38,162 bases of DNA from Rickettsiales bacterium UBA2645 (GCA_002359655.1 DENL01000041.1:251-38412), one strand, 5' to 3'; positions 30,424 through 37,983 are shown, counted from the first letter of the stretch. Notes: generated from the letters alone by a model not told the origin. Numbers and translations are program-made.

Positions 30424-30726
30424 ATGACAGCAACACGAATTTTAAACGCAACATCAGGCTCAAGTTCTGAATTTTCAAGTTCAGACGGCAAATTTATTTT
30501 CCGCCTTACAATTACTGGCAGTCCATCAAGTTCAATTCAAGCTTTTCTTGATGGCAATGATAGTTCTTTTCCCGGACTTGCTTTAAAAATTAAGGGTTTA
30601 AGTGATTATGGTGGTGGAGTAAAACTTCAAGCTAAAACAAACAATACCAATGATGATTTTAGTGATACTGGGCGGACTTGGTCCGCTGATTATGCGGGTG
30701 TTTATATTCCACGTCAATCTAATTAG
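30424..30726 (+). CDS. Small tail-fibre-region protein, 100 aa
   Basis: MTATRILNATSGSSSEFSSS, a compact beta-sandwich-like protein ending WSADYAGVYIPRQSN. Ser/Thr-rich like the neighbouring fibre genes, with the same direction and spacing. Probably a virion component; family not recognised. Confidence 0.55.
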   Translation: MTATRILNATSGSSSEFSSSDGKFIFRLTITGSPSSSIQAFLDGNDSSFPGLALKIKGLSDYGGGVKLQAKTNNTNDDFSDTGRTWSADYAGVYIPRQSN

Positions 30727-30734
30727 TTTTAGCT

Positions 30735-31400
30735 ATGTTTCCTAAAATTTTTGACCCTGTTTACGGTGAATTAACAAGTTCAAATTCTTGGTCGGGAGCT
30801 CAAAGAGGAACTTCAACAAGTTTAACAGACGCTTCGACTGTAGCAATAGATTTATCTTTAAATAATGATTTTTCTCTTCTTACAACTTCTGCTGTGGGTT
30901 CAACAAGGCAATTAGGAATTCCAACAAATTATCCAATTGGTTCTATTAGACAAACTGGAACTATTGACGTTTTCCAAGATTCAGTTGGAAGCAGAGCTTT
31001 GACTTATTCGTGGCCTTGGTCTTTTGCTGCACAATCAGCGCCTACATTATCAACCAGCAAAGGAGCACATGATCAACTTTATTATCGTGTAAATTATTTT
31101 GAAGCAAGCGCAGCCGCCACTCTTACAATTGCAACTCCTTGTGTAGTTACAAAAAGTTCTCATGGTTATCGTTATGGTCAAAAAGTTGCATTTACTTCAA
31201 CCAGTGGTTCGTTGCCAACGGGTTTATCTTTAAACACTGCTTATTACGTTAATCCAATTGACACTAACACATTTAACCTTGCCACGTCATTAACTAATCT
31301 TAGAGCTGGAACTTATATTGCTACCAGTGGTTCTCAAAGTGGTGTGCATACTATGCAAAGCGCCTCTATTACTATTTCTAATAATTTGGATGTAGGTTAA
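30735..31400 (+). CDS. Tail-fibre-associated protein, 221 aa
   Basis: Beta-rich. Residues ~130-205 hold the common phage fibre module SSHGYRYGQKVAFTSTSGSL-PTGLSLNTAYYVNPIDTNTF ... SGSQSGVHT. The N-terminal half (FPKIFDPVYGELTSSNSWSG) is not recognised. Likely a baseplate- or fibre-linking protein. Confidence 0.6.
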   Translation: MFPKIFDPVYGELTSSNSWSGAQRGTSTSLTDASTVAIDLSLNNDFSLLTTSAVGSTRQLGIPTNYPIGSIRQTGTIDVFQDSVGSRALTYSWPWSFAAQSAPTLSTSKGAHDQLYYRVNYFEASAAATLTIATPCVVTKSSHGYRYGQKVAFTSTSGSLPTGLSLNTAYYVNPIDTNTFNLATSLTNLRAGTYIATSGSQSGVHTMQSASITISNNLDVG

Positions 31401-31403
31401 TTT

Positions 31404-32291
31404 ATGGCAAATCTTTGCAATTCAATGTTGTTAAAAGGAAATCCTTTATTTTTAGATTTACCAATTTTGCAAGGCGTTACTTCGGTATTAGCTTTAGATA
31501 CTTTTTTTAAATTAAAAAATTCTTATTCTGGTCCTTGTATAAACGTTCGTCGTTCTTCGGACAATGCTACACAAGACATTGGTTTCAATGGAAATGTTTT
31601 AGATATTCAGTCTCTTTTATCTTTTGTCGGATCAAACAACGGATTTATTACTGCATGGTATGATCAAAGTGGCAATAGCAATAATGCAACTCAAGTTGTT
31701 GCATTAAATCAACCAAAAATAGTTTCTAACGGTTCAATTTTGACATTATCTAATTTTGCAGTTGGTTCTTATAGTGCTGCTAGTAGTCAATATCTTACTA
31801 TCGCAAATACTACCAATCTTGCAATTACGGGTGCTGTTACTTTCTACACAATATTTAACCCAGGAACGGGTACTTCTGCTATACAAGGAGTTTTGTATAA
31901 AACTGGAAATGCAAATGGGCCTTATGGCATAGTAACAACAAGCATAAATACATCAGTTCAAAGCGGTTTTTATAATACCAGTTCAGTTGTAGGTACAGCT
32001 ATTGCGGGCTCTATTTCTTCTGGAACACCATATTTAGTAGAGGGTTACTATGATGGTTCTTCTACTATATCAGCAAAAAAAAATAATTCTTCTGCTATTA
32101 CTAGTTCTTTTACTGGTTCCTTACTTAATGAAGGTTTGCCAATATATATTGGTCAACAAAAAAATGGTTTTAACCGCTATTTTGATGGCAAAATATCAAC
32201 TGGTTTGGTGTTTAATTCATATTTAACAAATACTCAAAGATCAGCAATACGTTCTTACCTTGGTAATCAAAGATCAATTTCCGTAACTTAA
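31404..32291 (+). CDS. Putative tailspike with arabinofuranosidase-like/LamG domain
   Basis: 295 aa. YSGPCINVRRSSDNATQDIG then FITAWYDQSGNSNNATQ...QPKIV is the signature of the ArabFuran-catal (alpha-L-arabinofuranosidase B) family. The second half (FTIFNPGTG..., YFDGKISTGLVFNS) fits a concanavalin/LamG-like sandwich. It may bind or cut a surface polysaccharide. Whether it is an active glycosidase cannot be told from the sequence alone. Confidence 0.65.
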   Translation: MANLCNSMLLKGNPLFLDLPILQGVTSVLALDTFFKLKNSYSGPCINVRRSSDNATQDIGFNGNVLDIQSLLSFVGSNNGFITAWYDQSGNSNNATQVVALNQPKIVSNGSILTLSNFAVGSYSAASSQYLTIANTTNLAITGAVTFYTIFNPGTGTSAIQGVLYKTGNANGPYGIVTTSINTSVQSGFYNTSSVVGTAIAGSISSGTPYLVEGYYDGSSTISAKKNNSSAITSSFTGSLLNEGLPIYIGQQKNGFNRYFDGKISTGLVFNSYLTNTQRSAIRSYLGNQRSISVT

Positions 32292-32563
32292 TGAAATTAG
32301 CTAAATTTTCTACCCTCGAGGCAGCAAACACGGTATTAGACAGATTTAATCTATTAGCTAAATATCCTGAAAGCAACGATCCTTTTTATCTAACTACAAT
32401 CAACCAATCTTCGGATGGATCTTTTTATTGGTTTAACTTTGATGGTTGCGTAAACAATGGCGGTTTAGGCAAATCCGAAATTGAAGCAGCCGAATCGGAA
32501 TTAAACATTTTTGAGTTTGATGCAATACCAAGCGATTGGATTAGTAATACTGAAACTGAATAA
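32291..32563 (+). CDS. Hypothetical protein after the tailspike, 90 aa
   Basis: Acidic small protein, MKLAKFSTLEAANTVLDRFN..., with DGSFYWFNFDGCVNNGGLGK. Start overlaps the spike stop (TAATG). A fibre chaperone is a possibility from the position; there is no motif to support it. Confidence 0.55.
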   Translation: MKLAKFSTLEAANTVLDRFNLLAKYPESNDPFYLTTINQSSDGSFYWFNFDGCVNNGGLGKSEIEAAESELNIFEFDAIPSDWISNTETE

Positions 32564-32579
32564 ATTACAAATTTAAATA

Positions 32580-32870
32580 ATGAACAATCAACAAGAAAAT
32601 TCAGTGCCTCAAATTCCAATGCCAACTTACGAAGAAATAAATCACGGTCTTTGGTTAATAATTTTAGGGATAGGTACTGGGTTTTTAGCGCTTTTAAAAC
32701 GTTTGGTGATTGCAGAAAAAAAAGCTTTAATGCACGAATTTGAAAAAAGAATAGATATCAAGCTCGAACCAATAATCAAAGACATTAAAGAACTTAAAGA
32801 TGACAAGGAAGCTTTGAAAAACATCAGCGGTACAATAACAAAAATTGGAGAAAAATTAAAAATTTTATGA
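32580..32870 (+). CDS. Membrane protein with coiled coil, lysis cassette, 96 aa
   Basis: One membrane segment (HGLWLIILGIGTGFLALLKR, residues ~22-40), then a long charged coiled coil (EKRIDIKLEPIIKDIKELKD). ATGA overlap with the next small membrane protein. The pair stands directly before the spanins, so holin/antiholin roles are likely. Confidence 0.6.
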   Translation: MNNQQENSVPQIPMPTYEEINHGLWLIILGIGTGFLALLKRLVIAEKKALMHEFEKRIDIKLEPIIKDIKELKDDKEALKNISGTITKIGEKLKIL

Positions 32871-33073
32871 CAACAGAAACTAGTCCAGAATTAAGCAAAT
32901 GGCGCTTAGCTTTTAAATATTTAAAAGAACATCCTTATTTTATACCAAGTTTGATAGCGGTAACTTTTGGCGTTATTAGCGTGGCGTTTTTTTATTTTTT
33001 TGGAAAACCGCTTGCCGACGCTTTAATTCCGTTAATTGAAAATTATTTAAAGGGCCATGTTTCTATCAATTAG
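32867..33073 (+). CDS. Putative holin, 68 aa
   Basis: Hydrophobic centre FIPSLIAVTFGVISVAFFYF then FGKPLADALIPLI between charged ends; one or two membrane passes. The size and position before spanin and lysozyme genes fit a small holin. Overlaps the spanin gene by 17 bases. Confidence 0.6.
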   Translation: MTTETSPELSKWRLAFKYLKEHPYFIPSLIAVTFGVISVAFFYFFGKPLADALIPLIENYLKGHVSIN

Positions 33074-33290
33074 ATCAATAATCAGTAAACTCACAGCTAT
33101 TTTTGCTGCGGCTTTAGCAATTTTTTATTATGCCAAACAACAAGGAGAAAAAGAGCAAAAAAACAATGATAATCAAAAAATCGCCAATGAAGTTAATAAA
33201 CTTGGCAGCATTAAAAAAGACACTATGCGCCTTTCTGATGCTGAACTTGATGTTGAGTTGCAAAAATGGAAACGCGTTAAAAACAAATAG
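33057..33290 (+). CDS. Inner-membrane spanin (Rz-like), 77 aa
   Basis: N-terminal membrane anchor (RSIISKLTAIFAAALAIFYY), then a charged helix (AKQQGEKEQKNNDNQKIANE) and the ending LSDAELDVELQKWKRVK that is usual for this short i-spanin type. The outer-membrane partner gene starts inside it at 33187 in another frame. Confidence 0.72.
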   Translation: MFLSIRSIISKLTAIFAAALAIFYYAKQQGEKEQKNNDNQKIANEVNKLGSIKKDTMRLSDAELDVELQKWKRVKNK

Positions 33291-33438
33291 TGAATTGTGC
33301 GAAGGAGCTCATCTAATTTATATTGATGCCAGCAGAAAAGATAAAGAATTTACGATTTATAATAATCGTTACGCATGTTCTCAATGCAAAGCTTATTTGA
33401 GCAATCAAGAACGCCAAATTTGCGAGGAAGTTGATTAA
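33187..33438 (+). CDS. Outer-membrane spanin lipoprotein (Rz1-like), 83 aa, embedded start
   Basis: From the ATG at 33187 (MKLINLAALKKTLCAFLMLN then LMLSC), a lipoprotein signal with lipobox LMLSC. The mature part has LCEGAHLIYIDASRKDKEFT then IYNNRYACSQCKAY, the Cys-bearing pattern of small o-spanins paired with the above i-spanin type. It overlaps the i-spanin by 104 bases in the +1 frame. Joins the membranes for the last step of lysis. Confidence 0.72.
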   Translation: MKLINLAALKKTLCAFLMLNLMLSCKNGNALKTNSELCEGAHLIYIDASRKDKEFTIYNNRYACSQCKAYLSNQERQICEEVD

Positions 33439-33440
33439 AA

Positions 33441-33959
33441 ATGATTTTAGAAAACCTAAAAAAACAACTTATCATTGACGAAAACTGCAAACTTGAAATA
33501 TATTTAGACGATAAAGGTTTGCCAACTGTTGGTATTGGTCATCTACTTACCAAAAAAGACCCTGAATTTATGCAGTGGCAAGTTGGAATTAAAGCAAATC
33601 CAAAGTTTGTTTTAAAAATAACGCAAAAACGCTGCGACGAATTATTTGCAAAAGATATTGAAAGCGTGATCCATGATTGCAAATTTATTTGGCCAGATTT
33701 TGATAGTTTTTTAGAAGAGGTGCAAGAGATCATCGCTAACATGGTTTTTAATCTTGGCCAACCAAAATTATCAAAACTATTTCCGAGCTTTATTCAAGCA
33801 ATCAAAGACAGAAATTACAAAAGAGCTGCGCTTGAAATGAAATACAACAATGGATTGAAACCAGAGCAGGGATTATGTGACTGGTATGTTCAAACAAAAG
33901 ACCGCGCTAAACGACTTGTAAACAGAATGGAAACCTTAGCAAACAAACAAAATGCTTAA
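33441..33959 (+). CDS. Endolysin, T4-lysozyme family (GH24)
   Basis: 172 aa. Against T4 lysozyme, catalytic Glu14 (IIDEN), Asp23 (YLDD) and Thr29 in LPTVGIGHLLTKKDPEF are all present. The usual Gly after Glu is Asn15 here. EIIANMVFNLGQPKL and RAKRLVNRMETL are the C-terminal landmarks. No signal peptide, so it depends on the holin. Cuts peptidoglycan between MurNAc and GlcNAc. Confidence 0.9.
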   Translation: MILENLKKQLIIDENCKLEIYLDDKGLPTVGIGHLLTKKDPEFMQWQVGIKANPKFVLKITQKRCDELFAKDIESVIHDCKFIWPDFDSFLEEVQEIIANMVFNLGQPKLSKLFPSFIQAIKDRNYKRAALEMKYNNGLKPEQGLCDWYVQTKDRAKRLVNRMETLANKQNA

Positions 33960-34110
33960 GATCGAGGGAACTAAAAAAAATCAAATTTTCTTTTTTAACT
34001 ACAAACCAAAAATTCAATCTTTTGATCTTAAAATTTCAAAAACTGGTAAGAAAAAACAGGTTTACATTTTTGACAATAAAACCATCAAAAAAACATGGCC
34101 ACAATTCTAA
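33952..34110 (+). CDS. Small basic protein after the endolysin, 52 aa
   Basis: ATG at 33952 overlaps the endolysin stop by 8 bases. Reads MLKIEGTKKNQIFFFNYKPK and ends KKTWPQF, with about a quarter lysine. Likely the end of the late operon; function unknown. Confidence 0.5.
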   Translation: MLKIEGTKKNQIFFFNYKPKIQSFDLKISKTGKKKQVYIFDNKTIKKTWPQF

Positions 34111-34184
34111 ATGCAATTAAACGTTGGCGTATTCACAAAATTGTAAGAAAACCACTTGATAGTTCTTACTTTTGCAAATCATGA
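34095..34184 (+). CDS. Possible 29-aa basic peptide
   Basis: ATG at 34095, MATILNAIKRWRIHKIVRKP ending LDSSYFCKS. It overlaps the previous gene by 16 bases. Very short, so it may be chance; the strongly basic amphipathic composition is why it is listed. Confidence 0.25.
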   Translation: MATILNAIKRWRIHKIVRKPLDSSYFCKS

Positions 34185-34245
34185 TAAATCTTACAGCCGC
34201 AAGGGTTCAGGTTTTTAATTTTACATAACGAACATTATGAGAAAA

Positions 34246-34545
34246 TTAAAATCCCTCAAATTCTTTTAATACTTCGACTCTCCATTCGAAAGGAATTCCT
34301 TTATTCATTAACAAATATTTTTTACAAGCCATATTTGTTTCCATAAATAATAAATCAAAAATTTTTCTATTTATATTAGGATTTTGTGCTGCAGCTTGAA
34401 ATTCGTAAAAGCTAGCTGACAAAGTTCCGACCATAGTTTTTGCAGTTAAAATATGAAATATCCAATTGCAATCAGATGTCGTTTTAAGTTTTTCTAAAAT
34501 TTCTTTAATTTGCTCTAATAACAAATTATTGTTTTGTGTTTTCAA
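34246..34545 (-). CDS. Last gene of the leftward arm, 99 aa, unknown
   Basis: Not recognised. Helical, MKTQNNNLLLEQIKEILEKL then a Cys/Met-containing C-terminus (FMETNMACKKYLLMNKGIPF). It converges on the lysis genes with 61 bases between and no clear terminator in that gap. Confidence 0.6.
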   Translation of the reverse strand: MKTQNNNLLLEQIKEILEKLKTTSDCNWIFHILTAKTMVGTLSASFYEFQAAAQNPNINRKIFDLLFMETNMACKKYLLMNKGIPFEWRVEVLKEFEGF

Positions 34546-34596
34546 TTGATTATTAATTAAAATTCTGGTTCGCCATTATTTTTGGCAATTTGAAAT

Positions 34597-35049
34597 TTAT
34601 AGTTTTGTAATTAAATCAAAGAGCGATTTTTCCCTCATTTCAGTACGCCAAACATATTTCCAAACTTTAACTTTTTTCTCACCTACTTCATGTAAATCCT
34701 CAACGATTCTTTTAATCAAAAATCCTGATTTAGAGGTAAAAGAAATCTCTTCTGGTTTTGAATGAAGCTTTGGAATAACTGGCTGAAATACAGCATTAGT
34801 AGAGATAATCAATTCTTTAATATAATCTTCACTATCGCTACACCACTCATAAGCATCAAAGTAATATTGAAAACCGCTTGCGCTATTAATTAGATTTTTA
34901 CAAATTCCAACTTCAAAAACCAAAATATCATTACCACGATGAATATACTGTTGAGTGATAATTAGCTTCAGGCCGCGCTCTAAATTTTCCTGATAAAAAA
35001 TTTTTCCAGTGGTTTGTTTGGTTCCAAAAAAATTGTTTATTGATGGCAT
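34597..35049 (-). CDS. Hypothetical protein, 150 aa
   Basis: Not recognised. Mixed alpha/beta, MPSINNFFGTKQTTGKIFYQ, with a central YYFDAYEWCSDSEDYIKELI. Soluble. Part of the leftward accessory operon. Confidence 0.6.
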   Translation of the reverse strand: MPSINNFFGTKQTTGKIFYQENLERGLKLIITQQYIHRGNDILVFEVGICKNLINSASGFQYYFDAYEWCSDSEDYIKELIISTNAVFQPVIPKLHSKPEEISFTSKSGFLIKRIVEDLHEVGEKKVKVWKYVWRTEMREKSLFDLITKL

Positions 35050-35072
35050 ATTTTTTGTTTTATTAAGTCGCT

Positions 35073-35432
35073 TTATTGATTACCATATTTCCTCTTAATC
35101 TCCTCAATATCTTTCTGCATTTGCTCGAAGGAGTTGATGAAGTCGGTTAGAGTGCAATATTTTTCCACATTACAACTTGCATAGCCAGAAAAAATACCAT
35201 TTTCTAAAGCTTCAAAAACAATGTTACCATTGCGATTCCAGCCATTAGCTAAATAATAACTATTGTTATCCATAGCTAGGTTTGATTTTATAATAAAAAC
35301 ACTTTTAAAATTTTCTGGTAACTCACTAACATCTTTCCAAATACTTATTGACTCGACACACTTTTCTTTCATGTCGATTTTAGGTTTTGGTTTTGACATA
35401 ACAGTTTTTTCATTTACTTTTACTAGATTCAT
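35073..35432 (-). CDS. Hypothetical protein, 119 aa (DUF551-like pattern possible)
   Basis: I take the ATG at 35432 (MNLVKVNEKTVMSKPKPKID) because it begins one base after the stop of the small gene 35434-35595. ISIWKDVSELPENFKSVFII then SGYASCNVEKYCTLTDFINS resembles the W-x-x-V/I...P....V...YC.LTDF pattern of small phage DUF551-like proteins. Function unknown; the resemblance is weak. Confidence 0.55.
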   Translation of the reverse strand: MNLVKVNEKTVMSKPKPKIDMKEKCVESISIWKDVSELPENFKSVFIIKSNLAMDNNSYYLANGWNRNGNIVFEALENGIFSGYASCNVEKYCTLTDFINSFEQMQKDIEEIKRKYGNQ

Positions 35433-35433
35433 T

Positions 35434-35595
35434 TTAAAATTTCCACTTAAGATCAAGTCCCACTTTGTCTTCAAGTTCAAGCGCTAATTCCAAATCTTTT
35501 TTTATTTTTAGACTTGGCAAATTATCATCTTTTATATCAAATTCGGATAGTTTGATTTCGATTTTAGATTCTAAATTTTCTAAATTATTTTTCAT
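35434..35595 (-). CDS. Small acidic protein, 53 aa
   Basis: ATG at 35595, reading MKNNLENLESKIEIKLSEFD and ending KVGLDLKWKF. It overlaps the preceding frameshifted gene by 11 bases and touches the next start at 35432. Tight packing on both sides supports it. Confidence 0.55.
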   Translation of the reverse strand: MKNNLENLESKIEIKLSEFDIKDDNLPSLKIKKDLELALELEDKVGLDLKWKF

Positions 35596-35919
35596 TTTTT
35601 TTTAAATGTTGAATTATTTTTTCAACCGCACTCCACAACGTAAGAAGAGCGTTGCCAATTTCTTCGTGTTTATTTTCAAAAACAACTTTTTCAATTAATT
35701 TTCTAGTTTCTGCGCTATGAAATGAGGCTAAATCTAATTTTGTTGGTTTAGTTTTTTTTTATTTTCTTTGCTCAACAGTTCCTTAATTATATTTAAAGCC
35801 TCATTCATATTATCAATCGTAATAGAATAATCAAAGTCTTCTCCTTGATCGTTCAATTCGTTAATTTCTTCAATGCTTTTTTGCAAAGTTGATATTCTTT
35901 CTTTTAGTGATTTGGTCAT
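35585..35919 (-). CDS. Gene split by a -1 shift at an A9 run (about 107 aa if joined)
   Basis: From the ATG at 35919 the first frame reads MTKSLKERISTLQKSIEEIN... up to ENKKK. It then meets nine A on the minus strand (35760-35752) and stops soon after at 35734. In the -1 frame directly after the A run the reading goes on as TKPTKLDLASFHSAETRKLI then EKVVFENKHEEIGNALLTLW SAVEKIIQHLKKNEK and stops at 35585-35587. That second part has no start codon of its own. Either programmed slippage or one A missing in the sequence. The joined product fills the otherwise empty gap before the next gene. Confidence 0.6.
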
Positions 35920-35925
35920 AAGCTT

Positions 35926-36084
35926 TTAGTTTTTTGAGATTCCTGCGCAATAATTGCTTGGGTCTTTAATTTTAATATTTTTGCAAATTTTAATAAATAA
36001 TAAGCACGGAAAGCTTGCTGTGAAAAGCAGCAAAAAAGCCAACAGCACCCTAAGAAATAAATATTGCTTTAGTGTTTTAACCAT
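35926..36084 (-). CDS. Small membrane protein, 52 aa
   Basis: ATG at 36084, MVKTLKQYLFLRVLLAFLLL then FTASFPCLLFIKICKNIKIK. One long hydrophobic segment (~residues 9-31) that could also act as a signal anchor. It overlaps the previous gene by 8 bases. The first residues repeat the start of its neighbour (M-x-KTLKQ). Confidence 0.5.
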   Translation of the reverse strand: MVKTLKQYLFLRVLLAFLLLFTASFPCLLFIKICKNIKIKDPSNYCAGISKN

Positions 36085-36184
36085 AAATCCCCCAAAGAAT
36101 CCAACCTATAGCCAACAAAATTGCGATTAGCATTGGATGGTTGATAATAAAATTATCTAGTTTTTGTTTTAGCGTTTTAATCAT
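36077..36184 (-). CDS. Small membrane protein, 35 aa
   Basis: ATG at 36184, overlapping the ASCH gene stop by 3 bases (ATGA context). MIKTLKQKLDNFIINHPMLI then AILLAIGWILWGIYG, one C-terminal membrane segment. Coupled to both neighbours by overlap. Confidence 0.5.
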   Translation of the reverse strand: MIKTLKQKLDNFIINHPMLIAILLAIGWILWGIYG

Positions 36185-36768
36185 TTAATTACCTCAAAAC
36201 TTACGCACCAAACCCAAGGATTAGCTTTCCACTTTTCTTCTGGTTTTTTGTGGGTTGCGTTCCAATTAACAATAAATCCTGTTCTGTAATCACCGCAAGG
36301 CGATCTGTGAAATGTGCCATAATCTGCGTCATAACCAATTTTTTCAGCTCCTTCCGCAATCGCATCTTTTTCACTAATCTCATGCAAGCGCTCCACTCTA
36401 ATCTCTTTTATTTGCAAGGTTAAGCGCGAATGTTTTTGCTTCATGTGTTGGGCTGGTCGCTTTTTCCAGTAATCCGAAATAAAAGCATTAGGATTAACAA
36501 ATCTTTCTTGCGCTCCGTTCGCTACATATTCAACTTCTGAACTTGTAAAAAATGTTTCATGTTCGCCACTTGGCAATTGAGTTGATCCCAGTTTTTGTAA
36601 AAAACTTTCTTTGCAAAAAATCTTTTGCCTTACTTGGTAGGGAAATTTTCCATAGGGCTCGCTAGGTTCAATAAAAGATTGTTTGGTATTAATCACCTCT
36701 CTAAACATTGTTTTATTTCCCGCAAGTATCGCTTGCACTTCTTGTGCGTTAAATATTTTACCTTTCAT
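36181..36768 (-). CDS. ASCH-domain phage protein
   Basis: 195 aa. GKIFNAQEVQAILAGNKTMF REV matches the 'fs..mV.AiL.G.KTqTRR' opening of phage ASCH-like proteins. It is followed by GKFPYQVRQKIFCKESF, LTLQIKEIRVERLHEISEKD AIAEG and the ending WKANPWVWCVSFEVIK, all typical. ASCH/PUA-like folds bind RNA or nucleotides; the phage function is not known. Ribosome site AGGTGA eight bases before the start. Confidence 0.8.
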   Translation of the reverse strand: MKGKIFNAQEVQAILAGNKTMFREVINTKQSFIEPSEPYGKFPYQVRQKIFCKESFLQKLGSTQLPSGEHETFFTSSEVEYVANGAQERFVNPNAFISDYWKKRPAQHMKQKHSRLTLQIKEIRVERLHEISEKDAIAEGAEKIGYDADYGTFHRSPCGDYRTGFIVNWNATHKKPEEKWKANPWVWCVSFEVIK

Positions 36769-36769
36769 A

Positions 36770-37264
36770 TCACCTATTGTTTGAGGTTAATATTAAAATT
36801 CCTTCTTGTTTAAGAATTTTTAACCCTTCTTCTACACTTCTAAACTCGAAAATTTTAATGTTAAAAATCCCCTCTGCCCTCGCCTTAAATTCTTTTTGTT
36901 CTTTAGTCAAAAAGCCAGTTGAAGATTTGGCTTCAAGCCAAATATCAAAAGCAATTCGCGTTTTAATAAACTCTCTCTCGATGCAAAAAAAATAATCAAA
37001 AACTCCTTTTTTAACGCCTTTTTTCTTCAAATCGGCGCCAGTTTTTGACCATCTTTTGCCGTTTATAATTGTTGCTGGTCTTTGTTCGCCGTTTGCAATA
37101 TAAGAATATTTGACCAAATCGGCGCTGAGTTTTCCCCACTTTTCATAACCAGCTAAAATTTGCCCGAAGTTTTTTTGTAAGGTTGATTCTTCTTGATTAC
37201 GCTTTTTTTTTGGCGCAAAAATTTCTTTGTATTCTTCAGCCGAAATTGAGTTTAAATTTGTCAT
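36770..37264 (-). CDS. VRR-NUC-type PD-(D/E)XK nuclease
   Basis: 164 aa from the ATG at 37264, which overlaps the upstream stop (TGATG). The C-terminal ~110 residues fit VRR-NUC: ANGEQRP, DLKKKGVKKGVFDYFF with the catalytic Asp, WLEAKSSTGFLTKEQKEF with E-x-K and the conserved Q. Phage stand-alone VRR-NUC enzymes act on DNA ends or junctions. It lies downstream of Bet/exonuclease on the circle, so a recombination or repair role fits. Confidence 0.8.
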   Translation of the reverse strand: MTNLNSISAEEYKEIFAPKKKRNQEESTLQKNFGQILAGYEKWGKLSADLVKYSYIANGEQRPATIINGKRWSKTGADLKKKGVKKGVFDYFFCIEREFIKTRIAFDIWLEAKSSTGFLTKEQKEFKARAEGIFNIKIFEFRSVEEGLKILKQEGILILTSNNR

Positions 37265-37542
37265 CAAAGTACCTCAATTTCAGTCAAAACATAATTCTTA
37301 AACACTTTGCCTTTATGATCGCCGTAGCCCTGGTTCAAAGTCATTGTACCAGAAACTTTAAACTCTGCTTCAGCTGATCTATTGGCATCTATTGTGTCCA
37401 TAACTAACTGAGAATTAGTTTGAAATCCTTGCTCAAAAGGTTCTGTTCCGTCAGTCCATACAAGTTTGCCCCAGCCTTTGCCTTGTTTGCTTCCGTAAGC
37501 GAAAATTTTACAATTTTTTATTTGAAAAGTGAAATTTGGCAT
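37264..37542 (-). CDS. Small beta-rich protein, 92 aa, possible ssDNA-binding (OB-fold)
   Basis: ATG at 37542 overlaps the YopX stop by one base (TAATG). MPNFTFQIKNCKIFAYGSKQ, KLVWTDGTEP, AEAEFKVSGTMTLNQG and KNYVLTEIEVL alternate strands as in an OB-fold. Its place between recombination genes and a nuclease fits a single-strand binding protein. That assignment is a guess from the pattern; no family signature is certain. Confidence 0.5.
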   Translation of the reverse strand: MPNFTFQIKNCKIFAYGSKQGKGWGKLVWTDGTEPFEQGFQTNSQLVMDTIDANRSAEAEFKVSGTMTLNQGYGDHKGKVFKNYVLTEIEVL

Positions 37543-37979
37543 TATTTGGCCTCCAAAAGTTCGGGGTTTTCGTAGATATTGCCAATCACTTCGCAACTCA
37601 TTTTTCCATTTTCAACTTCTTCAGAATAAAATCTTTCAAAAAATTCTTCTTTTGAAAATGGGTTTGAAATATAGCCAAATCCATAATTACGCCAGCCGAT
37701 CAAAGTATAATTATCTTTTGTCCACTCTGAGTTGCCATTTTCATCAATTATTTCTTCTGAAATAAGATCCCCCTCATAAATCTCTTTGCCGTTTTTGTCT
37801 TTTAAGCCTGTGTATTGCATTACAACAGAACCTACAGAATCATTTAAATAGTTATCAAACCCGACTATATCATATCCTCCATCAACATTAGAATATTCTT
37901 TGGTTTTGGTTATATCATATTGCATTTTTTTGTCTAAACAATCCCAAGCCCTAAATTTTATCTCCCTTTGTTCTGTCAT
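37542..37979 (-). CDS. YopX-family protein
   Basis: 145 aa from the ATG at 37979; AAGGAG eight bases upstream, formed by the last codons of the preceding repeat gene, decides this start over a TTG at 38003. REIKFRAWDCLDKKMQYD, VMQYTGLKDKNGKEIYEGDL and EVIGNIYENPELLEA are the hallmark blocks of YopX. Common in phages of many hosts; function unknown. Confidence 0.88.
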   Translation of the reverse strand: MTEQREIKFRAWDCLDKKMQYDITKTKEYSNVDGGYDIVGFDNYLNDSVGSVVMQYTGLKDKNGKEIYEGDLISEEIIDENGNSEWTKDNYTLIGWRNYGFGYISNPFSKEEFFERFYSEEVENGKMSCEVIGNIYENPELLEAK

Positions 37980-37983
37980 GTCT

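Noticed and set aside
23527..30739. GTTTTAGCTATGTT occurs at 23527-23540 and 30726-30739 and recalls the start of a type II CRISPR repeat
   Set aside because: Only two copies 7 kb apart, without spacers, palindromy or cas genes; the second spans a start codon. Probably a chance shared start-region sequence.
34185..34245. Bidirectional terminator between the converging arms
   Set aside because: Only weak AT-rich pairing and no GC stem; I see no terminator in this gap.
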